Counted from the stretch's first letter, positions 1-6,754 are shown. The stretch: 40,342 nucleotides of DNA from Cupriavidus respiraculi (GCF_914271545.1 NZ_CAJZAH010000011.1:1-40342); one strand, 5' to 3'. Made by a program: numbers and translations. Notes: generated by a model from the letters alone, not told the origin.

Positions 1-85
1 GCGGCCGCGCGTCAGCGCCAACGGGTCCACGTCCCATACGGATTCGCAGTGGTGCTCCGTCTGCGGATGGTTGATCGCGTGCATG
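1..85. repeat. Left copy of 85-bp terminal direct repeat
   Basis: The first 85 bases are identical to the last 85 (40258-40342). The repeat lies inside the cytosine methyltransferase gene, whose reading frame continues across the joined ends without interruption. This fits a circular molecule written out with a short assembly overlap. A true terminal redundancy is less likely, because the repeat holds ordinary coding sequence. The first eight bases happen to be GCGGCCGC. Confidence 0.95.
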
Positions 86-231
86 GCCACGGCCTCGGGG
101 TCGTGGTTGATCGCGATGTCGACGTGGCGGCCCAAAGCCAGCTCGATGCCGCAGCTGGCGCCGCCGCCGCCGGCGAAGTTGTCGACGACGAGTTCGTGGC
201 TGATGTCGAGCAGGAATTGATCGCGAATCAT
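1..231 (-). CDS. DNA (cytosine-5) methyltransferase, N-terminal part (gene spans the junction)
   Basis: This is the start of the methyltransferase whose remainder is at 38695-40342. Translation begins at ATG 231, and the preceding gene ends with TGA at 228-230, giving an ATGA overlap typical of coupled genes. The N-terminal residues contain C5-methyltransferase motif I, NFAGGGGASCGIE (about residues 18-30), the S-adenosylmethionine pocket. The frame then runs through the 85-bp repeat into the right-hand copy. The joined protein is 597 residues. A local annotation of either end alone would miss motif I or call an internal Met as the start. Confidence 0.9.
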   Translation of the reverse strand, partial: MIRDQFLLDISHELVVDNFAGGGGASCGIELALGRHVDIAINHDPEAVAMHAINHPQTEHHCESVWDVDPLALTRGR

Positions 232-626
232 GCGCGGCACTCCGGTGTGCGCAGTGCGCGAATCTCTGCGACAAGTTCCGCGATGCGGCTGGACTGGTCC
301 TCCCGCGAGCCGCGGAGCAGCGCGCGCCGGGCATGCTCTGCGACCAGGTCGGCCGGCGCGCCGCGGCTATGCAGCATTGCCGCAAAGTTGGCCGCGTCGA
401 CCAGCTTGCCCTTGCACATCGATTCGGCCATCAGACCGGCGAGCAGCTCCAGCGAGCAAAGGCGCGGATCATCCCAGCCTGAATAGCCCTGAGCGCGTTT
501 CTCGGCCAGGCGCGCTTTCATCGCGTTGGAGATCTTCTCGACGGCGATGTCGTCAACGTGTTGGCGGGGTAGGGACGTGATGGCGGCGTGCGAGGTCGCC
601 GCAAACTTGGTGGCGCGATGGTTCAT
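228..626 (-). CDS. Phage early protein of unknown function
   Basis: A 132-residue soluble protein with no signal or membrane segment. Its middle, around YSGWDDPRLCSLELL followed by GKLVDAANFAAMLHSRG, resembles a short motif (GW.D....L...KG..VDVANF.MM) that I recall from small phage early proteins without known function. GGAG lies upstream of ATG 626. Its stop overlaps the methyltransferase start by four bases, so the two are probably co-translated in the leftward early operon. Function not assignable. Confidence 0.75.
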   Translation of the reverse strand: MNHRATKFAATSHAAITSLPRQHVDDIAVEKISNAMKARLAEKRAQGYSGWDDPRLCSLELLAGLMAESMCKGKLVDAANFAAMLHSRGAPADLVAEHARRALLRGSREDQSSRIAELVAEIRALRTPECRA

Positions 627-650
627 GATTTCTCCGGGGTGAAGGTGTTA

Positions 651-1085
651 TCAGCGGAGGGAGGGGAGGTCGTCGACGTTGATGCCCTGGACCGATAGCT
701 CGGCCTTGGCGATGTCGTGTGCTGCCTGGAGCGAGCGGCTCGATGCGGCCGCCAGTGCTTGGGCGATGTGCTCGGCGGCCGCGCGGATGGTGTCTTTTTC
801 CGCCTGCAGCGCGACGACCAGGTTCGTGGCTTCCCAACGATCAAAAATGACGTCGAGCGCGCGCTGGATAGAGCGGATCTGTGTGTCGAAGTCGCGCACG
901 CCTTGCATGCGCATCGCTTCGCGGGCCGTGGCGACCATGCAGGCCACCTGGGTGTAGGTGGCCTCGCAGGGGTCTAGGAAGAAAAACGCGATCGCGCGGT
1001 ACCAGTGCGTCTGCAGGGCGTGCGCCTCGGCCGCTGCGGTGAGCGCGGCGCCGTGGCGGGCCTGGTGATGGTGGGTGGTAGTCAT
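651..1085 (-). CDS. Hypothetical early protein, alpha-helical
   Basis: A 144-residue protein from ATG 1085, which overlaps the stop of the kinase-like gene (TGA 1082-1084) in an ATGA arrangement; a longer start at 1106 is possible but less likely. The N-terminus is His-rich (TTTHHHQARHG). The rest is Ala-rich and predicted helical, for example around AAAEHIAQALAAASSRSLQAA. No catalytic motif is recognised. It is part of the leftward early operon. Confidence 0.7.
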   Translation of the reverse strand: MTTTHHHQARHGAALTAAAEAHALQTHWYRAIAFFFLDPCEATYTQVACMVATAREAMRMQGVRDFDTQIRSIQRALDVIFDRWEATNLVVALQAEKDTIRAAAEHIAQALAAASSRSLQAAHDIAKAELSVQGINVDDLPSLR

Positions 1086-1603
1086 GCTGCGGCCGCCTCT
1101 TCCCAAGCCTGCTCTTCCACCAGCCTGTCGAGCAGGTCAAAGAAAGGGAAGGGCCTGTCCGGCACGTCGATCCGCTGCGCAATGAGGTCGTCAGGAATGG
1201 CTGGCTCGTCGCCGCGGTGAGGCGCATGGCTGTTTGTCAGCCGGACAACGATGCCGCCGAGCGAGCGAATCAGCTGCGCCTCCGCGATGTTCGTGACGTC
1301 GGGCACTACGGTCGGATGGGGGCCGGTGTCCTCGATCTGCTGGCGCGCAACAAGGGCGAGCGTGTCGTGCCCCAGCGCCGGGTGCTGGCGCAGCGTGGCG
1401 AGGAACTCATGGGGGGTAGAGGCGTAGCCCTTCGCAAGGGCGTGAAGCTGAGCCGGGAGGAACGCCTCCGCTCCCAGGTGTCCGGCCAATATGTGGCGCA
1501 GCGGTTCATCGAGGCGAATGACGGCGAAACCGTGCGCCTTGCCGAGATAGTCGGCGGCGTCGTCCTGGCCAGCGCCGGGACGACCGGAAAATCCGATCAA
1601 CAT
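1082..1603 (-). CDS. Deoxynucleoside monophosphate kinase-like protein with altered P-loop
   Basis: A 173-residue protein resembling phage dNMP kinases (T4 gp1-like P-loop fold), which phosphorylate dNMPs for phage DNA synthesis. The N-terminus MLIGFSGRPGAGQDDAADYL has the position and flanks of a Walker A loop, but the invariant lysine is replaced by Gln (GAGQDD where GxGKD/T is expected). The C-terminal half has a plausible lid/effector pattern (DVTNIAEAQLIRSLGG). Without the lysine, ordinary phosphoryl transfer is doubtful, so it may be inactive or bind another ligand. The family call is moderate, the lysine loss is seen directly. Confidence 0.6.
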   Translation of the reverse strand: MLIGFSGRPGAGQDDAADYLGKAHGFAVIRLDEPLRHILAGHLGAEAFLPAQLHALAKGYASTPHEFLATLRQHPALGHDTLALVARQQIEDTGPHPTVVPDVTNIAEAQLIRSLGGIVVRLTNSHAPHRGDEPAIPDDLIAQRIDVPDRPFPFFDLLDRLVEEQAWEEAAAA

Positions 1604-1614
1604 AGGGAAGGTCC

Positions 1615-1833
1615 TCAGTCGAGGTCGTTGGCCTGGCGGCGCTTGTGGTCGATCACGTTCGGATCGCGCAGCTTGGCGGGGGTCTTGCGCTTGCCCTTCA
1701 GGCGGGCCTCGATGGAGGCCACCAGCTGCAGGCGCATCTGCGGCGTGCGAATCGCGTCCTCGGGCCGGCCGCTTCCCTTCAGGCGCAGGAATTCGGCCAT
1801 CAGGGCAGCATTCGAGTAGGGGCGCGACCGCAC
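1615..1833 (-). CDS. Small basic hypothetical protein
   Basis: A 72-residue Arg/Lys-rich protein read from GTG 1833; an internal ATG at 1800 is an alternative giving 61 residues. Neither has a strong Shine-Dalgarno sequence. The C-terminus (KGKRKTPAKLRDPNVIDHKRRQ) is strongly basic and could bind nucleic acid. It lies tightly between its operon neighbours. Function unknown. Confidence 0.55.
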   Translation of the reverse strand: MRSRPYSNAALMAEFLRLKGSGRPEDAIRTPQMRLQLVASIEARLKGKRKTPAKLRDPNVIDHKRRQANDLD

Positions 1834-1839
1834 GGTGGG

Positions 1840-1971
1840 TCAGGCGTGGTAGGTCGGGGGCGGCGGGGCAGATTGCTCGTCGCTATGTACGGCGTAGGCA
1901 TGCGCGCCGGCGACCACGGCCGCCGCGGTGAGCGCGGCCAGCCAGCCCTTGATGCGCTTCAGCTTGTTCAT
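1840..1971 (-). CDS. Small signal-anchored/exported protein, first gene of the leftward operon
   Basis: Read from ATG 1971 (MNKLKRIKGWLAALTAAAVVA...), a 43-residue protein with a basic N-terminus, one hydrophobic Ala/Val stretch (about residues 10-24) and a polar Pro-rich tail. An AHA-like signal peptidase motif follows the hydrophobic stretch, so it could be exported or stay as a membrane anchor. It is the first gene behind the operator-covered leftward promoter and would be made immediately after induction. An in-frame extension to 2025 runs into the promoter and is unlikely. Confidence 0.6.
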   Translation of the reverse strand: MNKLKRIKGWLAALTAAAVVAGAHAYAVHSDEQSAPPPPTYHA

Positions 1972-2017
1972 GGTGTGACTCCTCGAATCGCGCACCGGGC
2001 GGTGCGGTCGAGGCGAG

Positions 2018-2045
2018 ATTACCAAAGGGTAATTTTCGGTGTCAA
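2018..2045 (-). promoter_or_regulatory. Leftward early promoter (PL-like)
   Basis: On the minus strand a perfect TTGACA (-35, plus-strand 2040-2045) is followed after 16 bases by GGTAAT (-10, 2018-2023). This points to a start near 2011, about 40 bases before the first leftward gene. The -10 box coincides with an operator arm and the -35 overlaps the next operator, so repressor binding should block it. Called by eye. Confidence 0.65.
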
Positions 2046-2091
2046 TACCGAACGGTGATATGTGCGGGCGTGACTATTGCCGGAGCGTAAT
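2018..2091. promoter_or_regulatory. Left operator cluster: three ATTACC-N4-GGTAAT sites
   Basis: Three 16-bp imperfect palindromes share one pattern: ATTACCAAAGGGTAAT (2018-2033), AATACCGAACGGTGAT (2044-2059) and ATTGCCGGAGCGTAAT (2076-2091). Centres are 26 and 32 bp apart. The same pattern recurs beside the repressor gene (2962-2977, 3001-3016) and upstream of the CII-like gene (3471-3486). The arrangement resembles a lambdoid OL with three sites and is the likely binding target of the CI-like and/or Cro-like proteins. Confidence 0.7.
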
Positions 2092-2220
2092 TTTCCGTGG
2101 CGAAAGAGCGACGGCTGCTCCCCAGCCGGCGCGAGATGTGGGGGCGATGGTCGTCCTGCGGCTCTGTGGCGGCGCTGTGGTGGACGGCTTTATTGCGGGC
2201 GCGTTGCGGCCCTGGTGGTG

Positions 2221-2940
2221 CTACAGCTCGAAGGTGGCCGTCTGAATGACGCCACAGATCTGGTCGTCCTTCTGCATGGGAATGAAGCGATTGGGCCAGT
2301 CTGGATTCAGTGCCTCCAGGTAGGGATCGCCATCGACCATGGTGAGCTTTTTAAAGGTGGCCTCGTTACCGTTGCGGCGCACGACCACGAACTTGCCGGG
2401 CAGTGCTTCAGCGTCAGGATTCACGCCCAGCAGCATGCCCTCCGGGAAGGAGGGCGACTGCCCCGGCGGGGCTGTCATCGAAAAACCTTTGACGCGCAGC
2501 ATGAAGCCGTGCGCCCCCAAATCCTTGTGACAGTAGTGCCAATCCTGCGCTGCGGCAGGTTCAAAGTTGTCTGCTATTTCTGTCCACATTCCCGCTTGTA
2601 CCCATGAAATCTCGGGATAGAGCCGCGGCCTCAAGTCGGGCCCGGTCTCGAAGTTGTCGCCGAGTGTCGGGAAATTGTAAGGGTCTGCTGAATAGCTGAC
2701 CTGTCCCCCCGTTGGTGGGGTGCCACTGCGATCGTCTGGTAAGTCCAGCCAGCCCGTTGGGAGGCCGGCCTTTGCCTCGAGCTTGCGTGCCTTCTTTTCG
2801 CCAAAGCCCTTCGCGCCCCGCACGATCGCGGAGATTTCCCCCTGGTTCTCGCCGGTCTGGCGGATGAATTCGGCCTGAGTCCCGTACTTCTCGGTGATCA
2901 GGCGCTGGAGGCGCTTGCGGCGGTTGTCAACGGTCGTCAT
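2221..2940 (-). CDS. CI-like phage repressor (HTH + S24 autocleaving domain)
   Basis: A 239-residue lysogeny repressor. The N-terminal helix-turn-helix (about residues 16-50, TQAEFIRQTGENQGEIS) is followed by a linker and a LexA/CI-type S24 peptidase domain. The cleavage dipeptide is probably Ala116-Gly117 in WVQAGMW. The catalytic Ser is Ser154 (GFSM) and the Lys is Lys197 in TFKKL. All are present, so RecA-stimulated self-cleavage and SOS induction are expected. It is divergent from the Cro-like gene, with operators in between. The maintenance promoter places the transcript start almost at the ATG. Confidence 0.9.
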   Translation of the reverse strand: MTTVDNRRKRLQRLITEKYGTQAEFIRQTGENQGEISAIVRGAKGFGEKKARKLEAKAGLPTGWLDLPDDRSGTPPTGGQVSYSADPYNFPTLGDNFETGPDLRPRLYPEISWVQAGMWTEIADNFEPAAAQDWHYCHKDLGAHGFMLRVKGFSMTAPPGQSPSFPEGMLLGVNPDAEALPGKFVVVRRNGNEATFKKLTMVDGDPYLEALNPDWPNRFIPMQKDDQICGVIQTATFEL

Positions 2941-2948
2941 GAGGGCGA

Positions 2949-2977
2949 ATTATCCCTACCTATTACTTTAAGGTAAA
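2949..2977 (-). promoter_or_regulatory. Candidate repressor maintenance promoter (PRM-like)
   Basis: Minus-strand TTTACC (plus-strand 2972-2977) and GATAAT (2949-2954) are separated by 17 bases. The expected transcript start is about 2940-2942, at the repressor ATG (2940), so the mRNA may be leaderless, as known for lambda cI from PRM. The -35 lies in the right arm of the operator at 2962-2977. Confidence 0.5.
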
Positions 2978-3016
2978 ACCCTAAAAGGTACTACCGCGGC
3001 ATTACTTTATGGTAAT
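2962..3016. promoter_or_regulatory. Right operator cluster between repressor and Cro-like genes
   Basis: Two good sites of the ATTACC-N4-GGTAAT family are seen: ATTACTTTAAGGTAAA (2962-2977) and ATTACTTTATGGTAAT (3001-3016). A weak third, AACCCTAAAAGGTACT (2977-2992), lies between them. They cover the region that must hold both the repressor and the rightward early promoters. No convincing rightward -35/-10 pair could be picked out. Confidence 0.65.
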
Positions 3017-3027
3017 CTCGCGGCCAT

Positions 3028-3294
3028 ATGGAAAAGCTGCTCGCCTACCTCAACGACCTTAGCAAGACCGAACGCGCAGCGTTCTGCGCTGCCATCGGCA
3101 CGACCGAGGGCTACCTGCGCAAGGCCATCAGTACTGGCCGTGCCCGCCATTTCAAGTGCGAGCTGTGCGTGGCCATCGAGATGCACTCGGGCGGCGCAGT
3201 GTCCCGAAAGGACCTGCGAGAGGACTGGGCGAGGGTGTGGCCGGAAATGACCTACATCACGATCGACCTGCACCGAATGCAGGCAGGCGAGTAG
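3028..3294 (+). CDS. Cro-like repressor of the YdaS type
   Basis: An 88-residue protein divergent from the repressor, in the position of Cro. The N-terminus (MEKLLAYLNDLSKTERAAFC, then GTTEGYLRKAIS) matches the YdaS_antitoxin/Cro-like HTH family found as prophage Cro analogues. The C-terminus is Trp-containing and acidic/basic mixed. It probably binds the same operators to switch off the repressor during lytic growth. The start is ATG 3028, just downstream of the operator at 3001-3016. Confidence 0.75.
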   Translation: MEKLLAYLNDLSKTERAAFCAAIGTTEGYLRKAISTGRARHFKCELCVAIEMHSGGAVSRKDLREDWARVWPEMTYITIDLHRMQAGE

Positions 3295-3470
3295 GTCCTG
3301 GCAGGGGAGCTGCCGGCGGCGCGGTGACGCGCTTTCACGAGACGCTGGGGGGTATTTCGCCGCCTCTCCAGCGGAGACATACGGCGAAGGAATTTCGGCT
3401 TGGGTTGACGCATGTTTTCTCCCGGGCTCCGCGGTCGATGTGCCGCGTTTCAGACGTAGATTAACCGGCT

Positions 3471-3486
3471 GTGACCTATTGGTAAC
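3471..3486. promoter_or_regulatory. Operator-like site upstream of the CII-like gene
   Basis: GTGACCTATTGGTAAC has the N4-spaced GACC/GGTAA arms of the operator family, 25 bp before the GTG start of the CII-like gene. It is the only such site seen in the 216-bp gap 3295-3510, which otherwise shows no gene and no clear terminator. Confidence 0.45.
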
Positions 3487-3510
3487 ACGGCCAAATTCCG
3501 GGGGTTTACC

Positions 3511-4026
3511 GTGACGTACCAGTACTCCGACATCGACCAGCACGAGGCGCTCTACAGCCTCGCCCGTCGATACCCAGGCGGCATCGATGCGCTCGCGCAG
3601 GCGATGGGCCGGCGCCAGGATAAGCAGGTCTCTCCCAACACTCTGCGCAACAAGCTGCGCCCGGGTATCGAGTCGCACGCGATGAGCGCGGAGGAGTTCT
3701 CCCTCGTCATCGAGCTGTGCGAAGAGGCCGGCGTCGAGCGGCACAACGCGCCGCTGCAGGCGATGTGCTGGCGCCACGGTCTGGTGGCCGTTGAGCCGCC
3801 GCGGCCCGGGCTGGTGGCCAAGGACGTCGTCGGCACGCTGGGCTCCGTGTCCCGGGAGTTTGCCGACCTGGTTGCCGAGGTTTCGGTCGGCGTCGCAGAT
3901 GGGCGCCTCAGCCCGAAAGAGAGCGAGCGTATCCAGACGGCGGCGCTCGAGCTCATGCGGGAGGTCCTGGGGCTCTCGATGACGGCCGAGGTAGTGGCCG
4001 AAGAGGGCGGGGCGGCCTCAGCATGA
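3511..4026 (+). CDS. CII-like phage regulatory protein (CP76 family)
   Basis: A 171-residue protein starting at GTG 3511 behind a GGGGG ribosome-binding stretch. The order of segments fits the phage regulatory CII (CP76) family: DIDQHEALYSLARRYPGGIDALAQAMG, then SPNTLRNKLRPG (HTH), then LSPKESERIQTAALELM near the C-terminus. It probably acts as a transcription regulator in the lysis/lysogeny decision. Its stop overlaps the next ATG (ATGA at 4023). Confidence 0.8.
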   Translation: MTYQYSDIDQHEALYSLARRYPGGIDALAQAMGRRQDKQVSPNTLRNKLRPGIESHAMSAEEFSLVIELCEEAGVERHNAPLQAMCWRHGLVAVEPPRPGLVAKDVVGTLGSVSREFADLVAEVSVGVADGRLSPKESERIQTAALELMREVLGLSMTAEVVAEEGGAASA

Positions 4027-4376
4027 CGCGCGTGGATCTGCTGCCGGGCGCTGCGATCGCTGCGCCCGTAGGACGCGTGCGCGTCAAAGCCCTCCTGAGG
4101 CCACGCAAGCCGCTCACCGGGCGCGAGCTAACCTCCCTCTTTGGCCGTATCCAGCAACGCATCCTGAAGGGCGGCGAGCCCTTCGGCGTATTCGTCATCA
4201 AGCACGGCCGCGGCCGTGTGTTTCGGCTGCTCAGCGTCCGCGATCCCAACTACAAGGTGCAGTTGCGCGTGGACCGGGCGCAGCAACACATGATCGCGAC
4301 GTATGACGGCAATGCCGACCTCGGTGATGTGTGGGACGACCTCTGTTCCTTCGACCAGGTGAGGGCCGGGGCGTGA
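4023..4376 (+). CDS. Hypothetical early protein
   Basis: A 117-residue protein translationally coupled to the CII-like gene (ATGA) and to the next gene (GTGA at 4373). It has no membrane segment. The central part (FGVFVIKHGRGRVFRLLSVRD) is beta-rich and basic, possibly nucleic-acid binding, but no family is recognised. Confidence 0.65.
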   Translation: MTRVDLLPGAAIAAPVGRVRVKALLRPRKPLTGRELTSLFGRIQQRILKGGEPFGVFVIKHGRGRVFRLLSVRDPNYKVQLRVDRAQQHMIATYDGNADLGDVWDDLCSFDQVRAGA

Positions 4377-4789
4377 CACCGGTGCAGATTCGGTTTGCGC
4401 GCGACATGCGCTGTTGCCGTTCCGCTCGCTCGGAGCTGGGCTTGGCATGCGCGCAACCGCGGCAGCTGTGCTGCGCATGGTGGCATGTCGAGCGCATCGC
4501 GCACGCGAAGGGCCTCCCCGTGCTTAAGGAGTTCGCCGAGCACCTGCTCGGCTTCTGGCCACTCTGCGACGTGTTCTATGCGTTCGCCGCCGGTAAGCAG
4601 ATGTCCGCGCTGGCGCTGGCCTGTGTCGAGCGCTGGTTGCAAATGCCAGATGACGAAGCGCGCGCGGCCTATCGATCCCAGGTGGTCGTCGCCACGCAGG
4701 TGTACCGCACGGAATGCGGTCCCGACAATCCGGCCGCGTTCGTGGCCACCTTTGATGTTCTCTGTGGGGCCGCGCAACAGCGGCGGTAA
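4373..4789 (+). CDS. Cys-rich hypothetical early protein
   Basis: A 138-residue protein read from GTG 4373, which overlaps the preceding stop (GTGA). The first 40 residues carry several cysteines (RDMRCCRSARSELGLAC...QLCCAWW), suggesting a metal site. The remainder looks helical. An upstream in-frame ATG at 4331 would overlap the previous gene by 46 bases and is less likely. Function unknown. Confidence 0.6.
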   Translation: MTPVQIRFARDMRCCRSARSELGLACAQPRQLCCAWWHVERIAHAKGLPVLKEFAEHLLGFWPLCDVFYAFAAGKQMSALALACVERWLQMPDDEARAAYRSQVVVATQVYRTECGPDNPAAFVATFDVLCGAAQQRR

Positions 4790-4798
4790 GGACTCTCT

Positions 4799-4984
4799 AT
4801 GGACTATCCCATCCAGCCAATCGAACAGATCGAAGCGCAGGGCAGGGCGGCCGCCGCGGCCGAGGCCTGCCCGATGCGCGCCAATCCGTATGCCGAGGGC
4901 ACGCCCCACAGCCACGCATGGCAGGTGGGCTTCCTGGCGTACCAGCTCGAGCAGAGCATGATCGAGGCGGAGCAAGGCCAATGA
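4799..4984 (+). CDS. Rmf/CrpP-fold small protein
   Basis: A 61-residue protein with the pattern AQGRAAAAAEACPMRANPY followed by HAWQVGFLAYQ. This resembles the ribosome-modulation-factor-like (Rmf/CrpP) fold, in which a Gly/Ala helix, a CP-NPY turn and a W..G...A helix recur in short proteins of phages and mobile elements. The role in phages is not established, and ribosome binding is only an inference from Rmf. Its stop overlaps the next gene (ATGA at 4981). Confidence 0.6.
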   Translation: MDYPIQPIEQIEAQGRAAAAAEACPMRANPYAEGTPHSHAWQVGFLAYQLEQSMIEAEQGQ

Positions 4985-6024
4985 CTACTTTCGTCATCGA
5001 TGACCGCGAGTGGACCGCGATGCGTGCCGTCGACCATTTGGCGCGCGACCTGTATGACGCCCTGCGGCGAAGCATGGACTACAAGACCGGCATCGTCGGT
5101 GGCCCGGCAAAGGCGATCTCGTGGTGGTCCCTACGCGAGGACACCGAGGTGCCAGGGCGGCCCGGTGTGAAGGCGTACAAGCCCTCCGAGCAGCAGCTGC
5201 GGCGCCGCATGGCGCAGTTGGAAAAGATCGGCCTGGTCGAGTCGATCGGCAACAAGCTGCAGCTCAAGTTTCGATTGCTGTTGGCCCGCACAGCTTCGCT
5301 CGCCTCGGAAAAAGCCGACACCCCTTCGACACCCCCTGAGGCGTCCCGCAAAGCCAGTAAGGACAAGGCAGTCCGGGGTTATGCACAGATGGGGTCTGGC
5401 CCGAAAGCCGGCACACATCAGGAGTCAGATAAAACCGTAAAAACCTCTCCCCCTACCCCCTCACGCCTGCGGCGCGAGAGGGATGACAAAGCGATCGACC
5501 CTCCCGCACCTGCGGTGCGAGAGGCCGACAACCCCAAAGGCGACGAAACACCCATCGCGGCGCAAGGGCGCCTCGAGCCCTCAGAGCAACGCCACGAGCC
5601 AGCAGCCGCGGTGGGGGGAGGGCCTTCGGCCCCGAATCCAGAGGAGGAGCGCGAAGCGACCATCGAGTGGGAAGCGGGGCTCCATTGGCCGAGGGGCCTG
5701 ACGCAGCGGCAGCGGGCCTACGTTGCACGAAGGCTGCGGCCGCTAGGCGCGGCGCTCGGACAGCGCGTTTTGGACGAATGGCGGGGCGCCAATCAAGCCG
5801 GTGGCATTCACGCCCCGTGGGCGTTCTTCAACGCCCTGGTGGCGAAGGCGCAGCAGCCGGATTGGGACCCGATCTACGCCGACGACGTCGCGCATCAACG
5901 CGAGCTGGTGCGGGCCAACCGCGCCGCGCAAGAAGCAGCGCACGCCGCCAGGGTTGGTGATCTGCCGAAGGGGCCGATGCCCAAGGGCATGCTGGCCAAG
6001 CTGATCAAGCGGCGGGCACGGTGA
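4981..6024 (+). CDS. Phage replication initiator, O-like
   Basis: A 347-residue protein starting at ATG 4981. The N-terminal third has a winged-helix look (FVIDDREWTAMRAVDHLARDLYDALRR...SEQQLRRRMAQLEKIGLVE). The middle (about residues 105-235) is a Pro/Ser/Glu-rich low-complexity linker. The C-terminus (LTQRQRAYVARRLRPLGAALGQRVLDEWRG) is helical. Domain order and position just before the antiterminator fit lambda O-type/helix-loading proteins. The low-complexity middle contains a pair of direct repeats (5462-5524) that could belong to a lytic origin. Confidence is moderate because no catalytic motif exists in this family. Confidence 0.65.
   Translation: MTTFVIDDREWTAMRAVDHLARDLYDALRRSMDYKTGIVGGPAKAISWWSLREDTEVPGRPGVKAYKPSEQQLRRRMAQLEKIGLVESIGNKLQLKFRLLLARTASLASEKADTPSTPPEASRKASKDKAVRGYAQMGSGPKAGTHQESDKTVKTSPPTPSRLRRERDDKAIDPPAPAVREADNPKGDETPIAAQGRLEPSEQRHEPAAAVGGGPSAPNPEEEREATIEWEAGLHWPRGLTQRQRAYVARRLRPLGAALGQRVLDEWRGANQAGGIHAPWAFFNALVAKAQQPDWDPIYADDVAHQRELVRANRAAQEAAHAARVGDLPKGPMPKGMLAKLIKRRAR
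5462..5524. repeat. Two ~20-bp direct repeats inside the O-like gene
   Basis: CACGCCTGCGGCGCGAGAGG (5462-5481) and CGCACCTGCGGTGCGAGAGG (5505-5524) are near-identical and 43 bp apart. The second contains the palindrome CGCACCTGCGGTGCG. Lambda-type origins lie inside the O gene as iterons, so this is a candidate lytic origin. Two copies only is weak, and repeated coding sequence in a low-complexity linker is the alternative. Confidence 0.35.
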
Positions 6025-6341
6025 TGGCCGGCGCTCATACGGCGGCGACCGCCTTCGCCGAGGCGGTGGCGATGTGCAGCGGCGATGCGGCGCCGGCGGC
6101 GTGGTCGTCGCGCGCGGCTTACTGGACGGCGGTGCGGTACGGCACGGTGGCATTGCGCGACGCACCTGCGTGGGCCGATGCGCAGGACCGGTGGGGCCGG
6201 CTGTGGGACGTCGTGCGCCAGGAACATCTGCCGCCCATTCCTGGCGCGCCCGAGGTGGGCCAGCAGCGCGCGACAGCCACGGTGGCAGAGCACAACATCG
6301 CGCAGATGCGCACGATGGTCGGAGGGAGGAAACGGCGATGA
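6024..6341 (+). CDS. Hypothetical early protein downstream of O-like gene
   Basis: A 105-residue protein from ATG 6024, sharing its A with the preceding stop (TGATG). It is Ala/Trp-rich and helical (AAYWTAVRYGTVALRDAPAW), soluble, with a basic C-terminus (GGRKRR). Position suggests a replication accessory role such as helicase loading, but the sequence gives no direct support. Its last bases overlap the next gene by four (ATGA at 6338). Confidence 0.6.
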   Translation: MAGAHTAATAFAEAVAMCSGDAAPAAWSSRAAYWTAVRYGTVALRDAPAWADAQDRWGRLWDVVRQEHLPPIPGAPEVGQQRATATVAEHNIAQMRTMVGGRKRR

Positions 6342-6754
6342 ACGCAGAAAAGGGTACGGGCTCGCGGCTGTCCCGCGAGCGACTGGCGCGAGTGGTGGAG
6401 CGCCTGCATTCCTGGGGTCGATGGGCCAAGAGCGGTGGCGGGCGCAACGGCTACGGACAGAGCTGCCTCACGTTGGAGGAGATCCGCTCGATGCCGGTGC
6501 AGGCGTACATTCCCATGTCACCGCCCGAATGCGAGCAGACGCACGAAGCCTTGCGCAAGCTGCCTGCCGAGCTGCACCGGCTGGCGATCGCCTGGTACAT
6601 CGATGAGCTGTCCAAGCCGATGGTGGCGCGTCGACTGCGGGTCAGCGAGCGCCATGTCTGGCGCCTGCATGATTCGCTGCTGTCCGGCGTCGACTTTTGC
6701 CTTAGGAATCCACGGCTTAAGGCACCCCCCTTGGAATTGCTATTGAAATCGTGA
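6338..6754 (+). CDS. Q-like late antitermination protein
   Basis: A 138-residue protein from ATG 6338. Its C-terminal half (ALRKLPAELHRLAIAWYIDE, then MVARRLRVSERHVWRLHDSLL) has a sigma-region-4-like helix-turn-helix typical of phage antiterminator Q families. It is the last gene of the rightward early block. It is directly followed by a candidate promoter overlapping its 3' end and by hairpins, as with lambdoid Q/pR'/tR'. It probably lets RNA polymerase read through the downstream terminators into the late genes. Confidence 0.7.
   Translation: MNAEKGTGSRLSRERLARVVERLHSWGRWAKSGGGRNGYGQSCLTLEEIRSMPVQAYIPMSPPECEQTHEALRKLPAELHRLAIAWYIDELSKPMVARRLRVSERHVWRLHDSLLSGVDFCLRNPRLKAPPLELLLKS

Noticed and set aside
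1-85. 85-bp end repeat as physical terminal redundancy or cohesive ends
   Set aside because: It lies within a methyltransferase gene, far from terminase. A circular assembly overlap explains it better.
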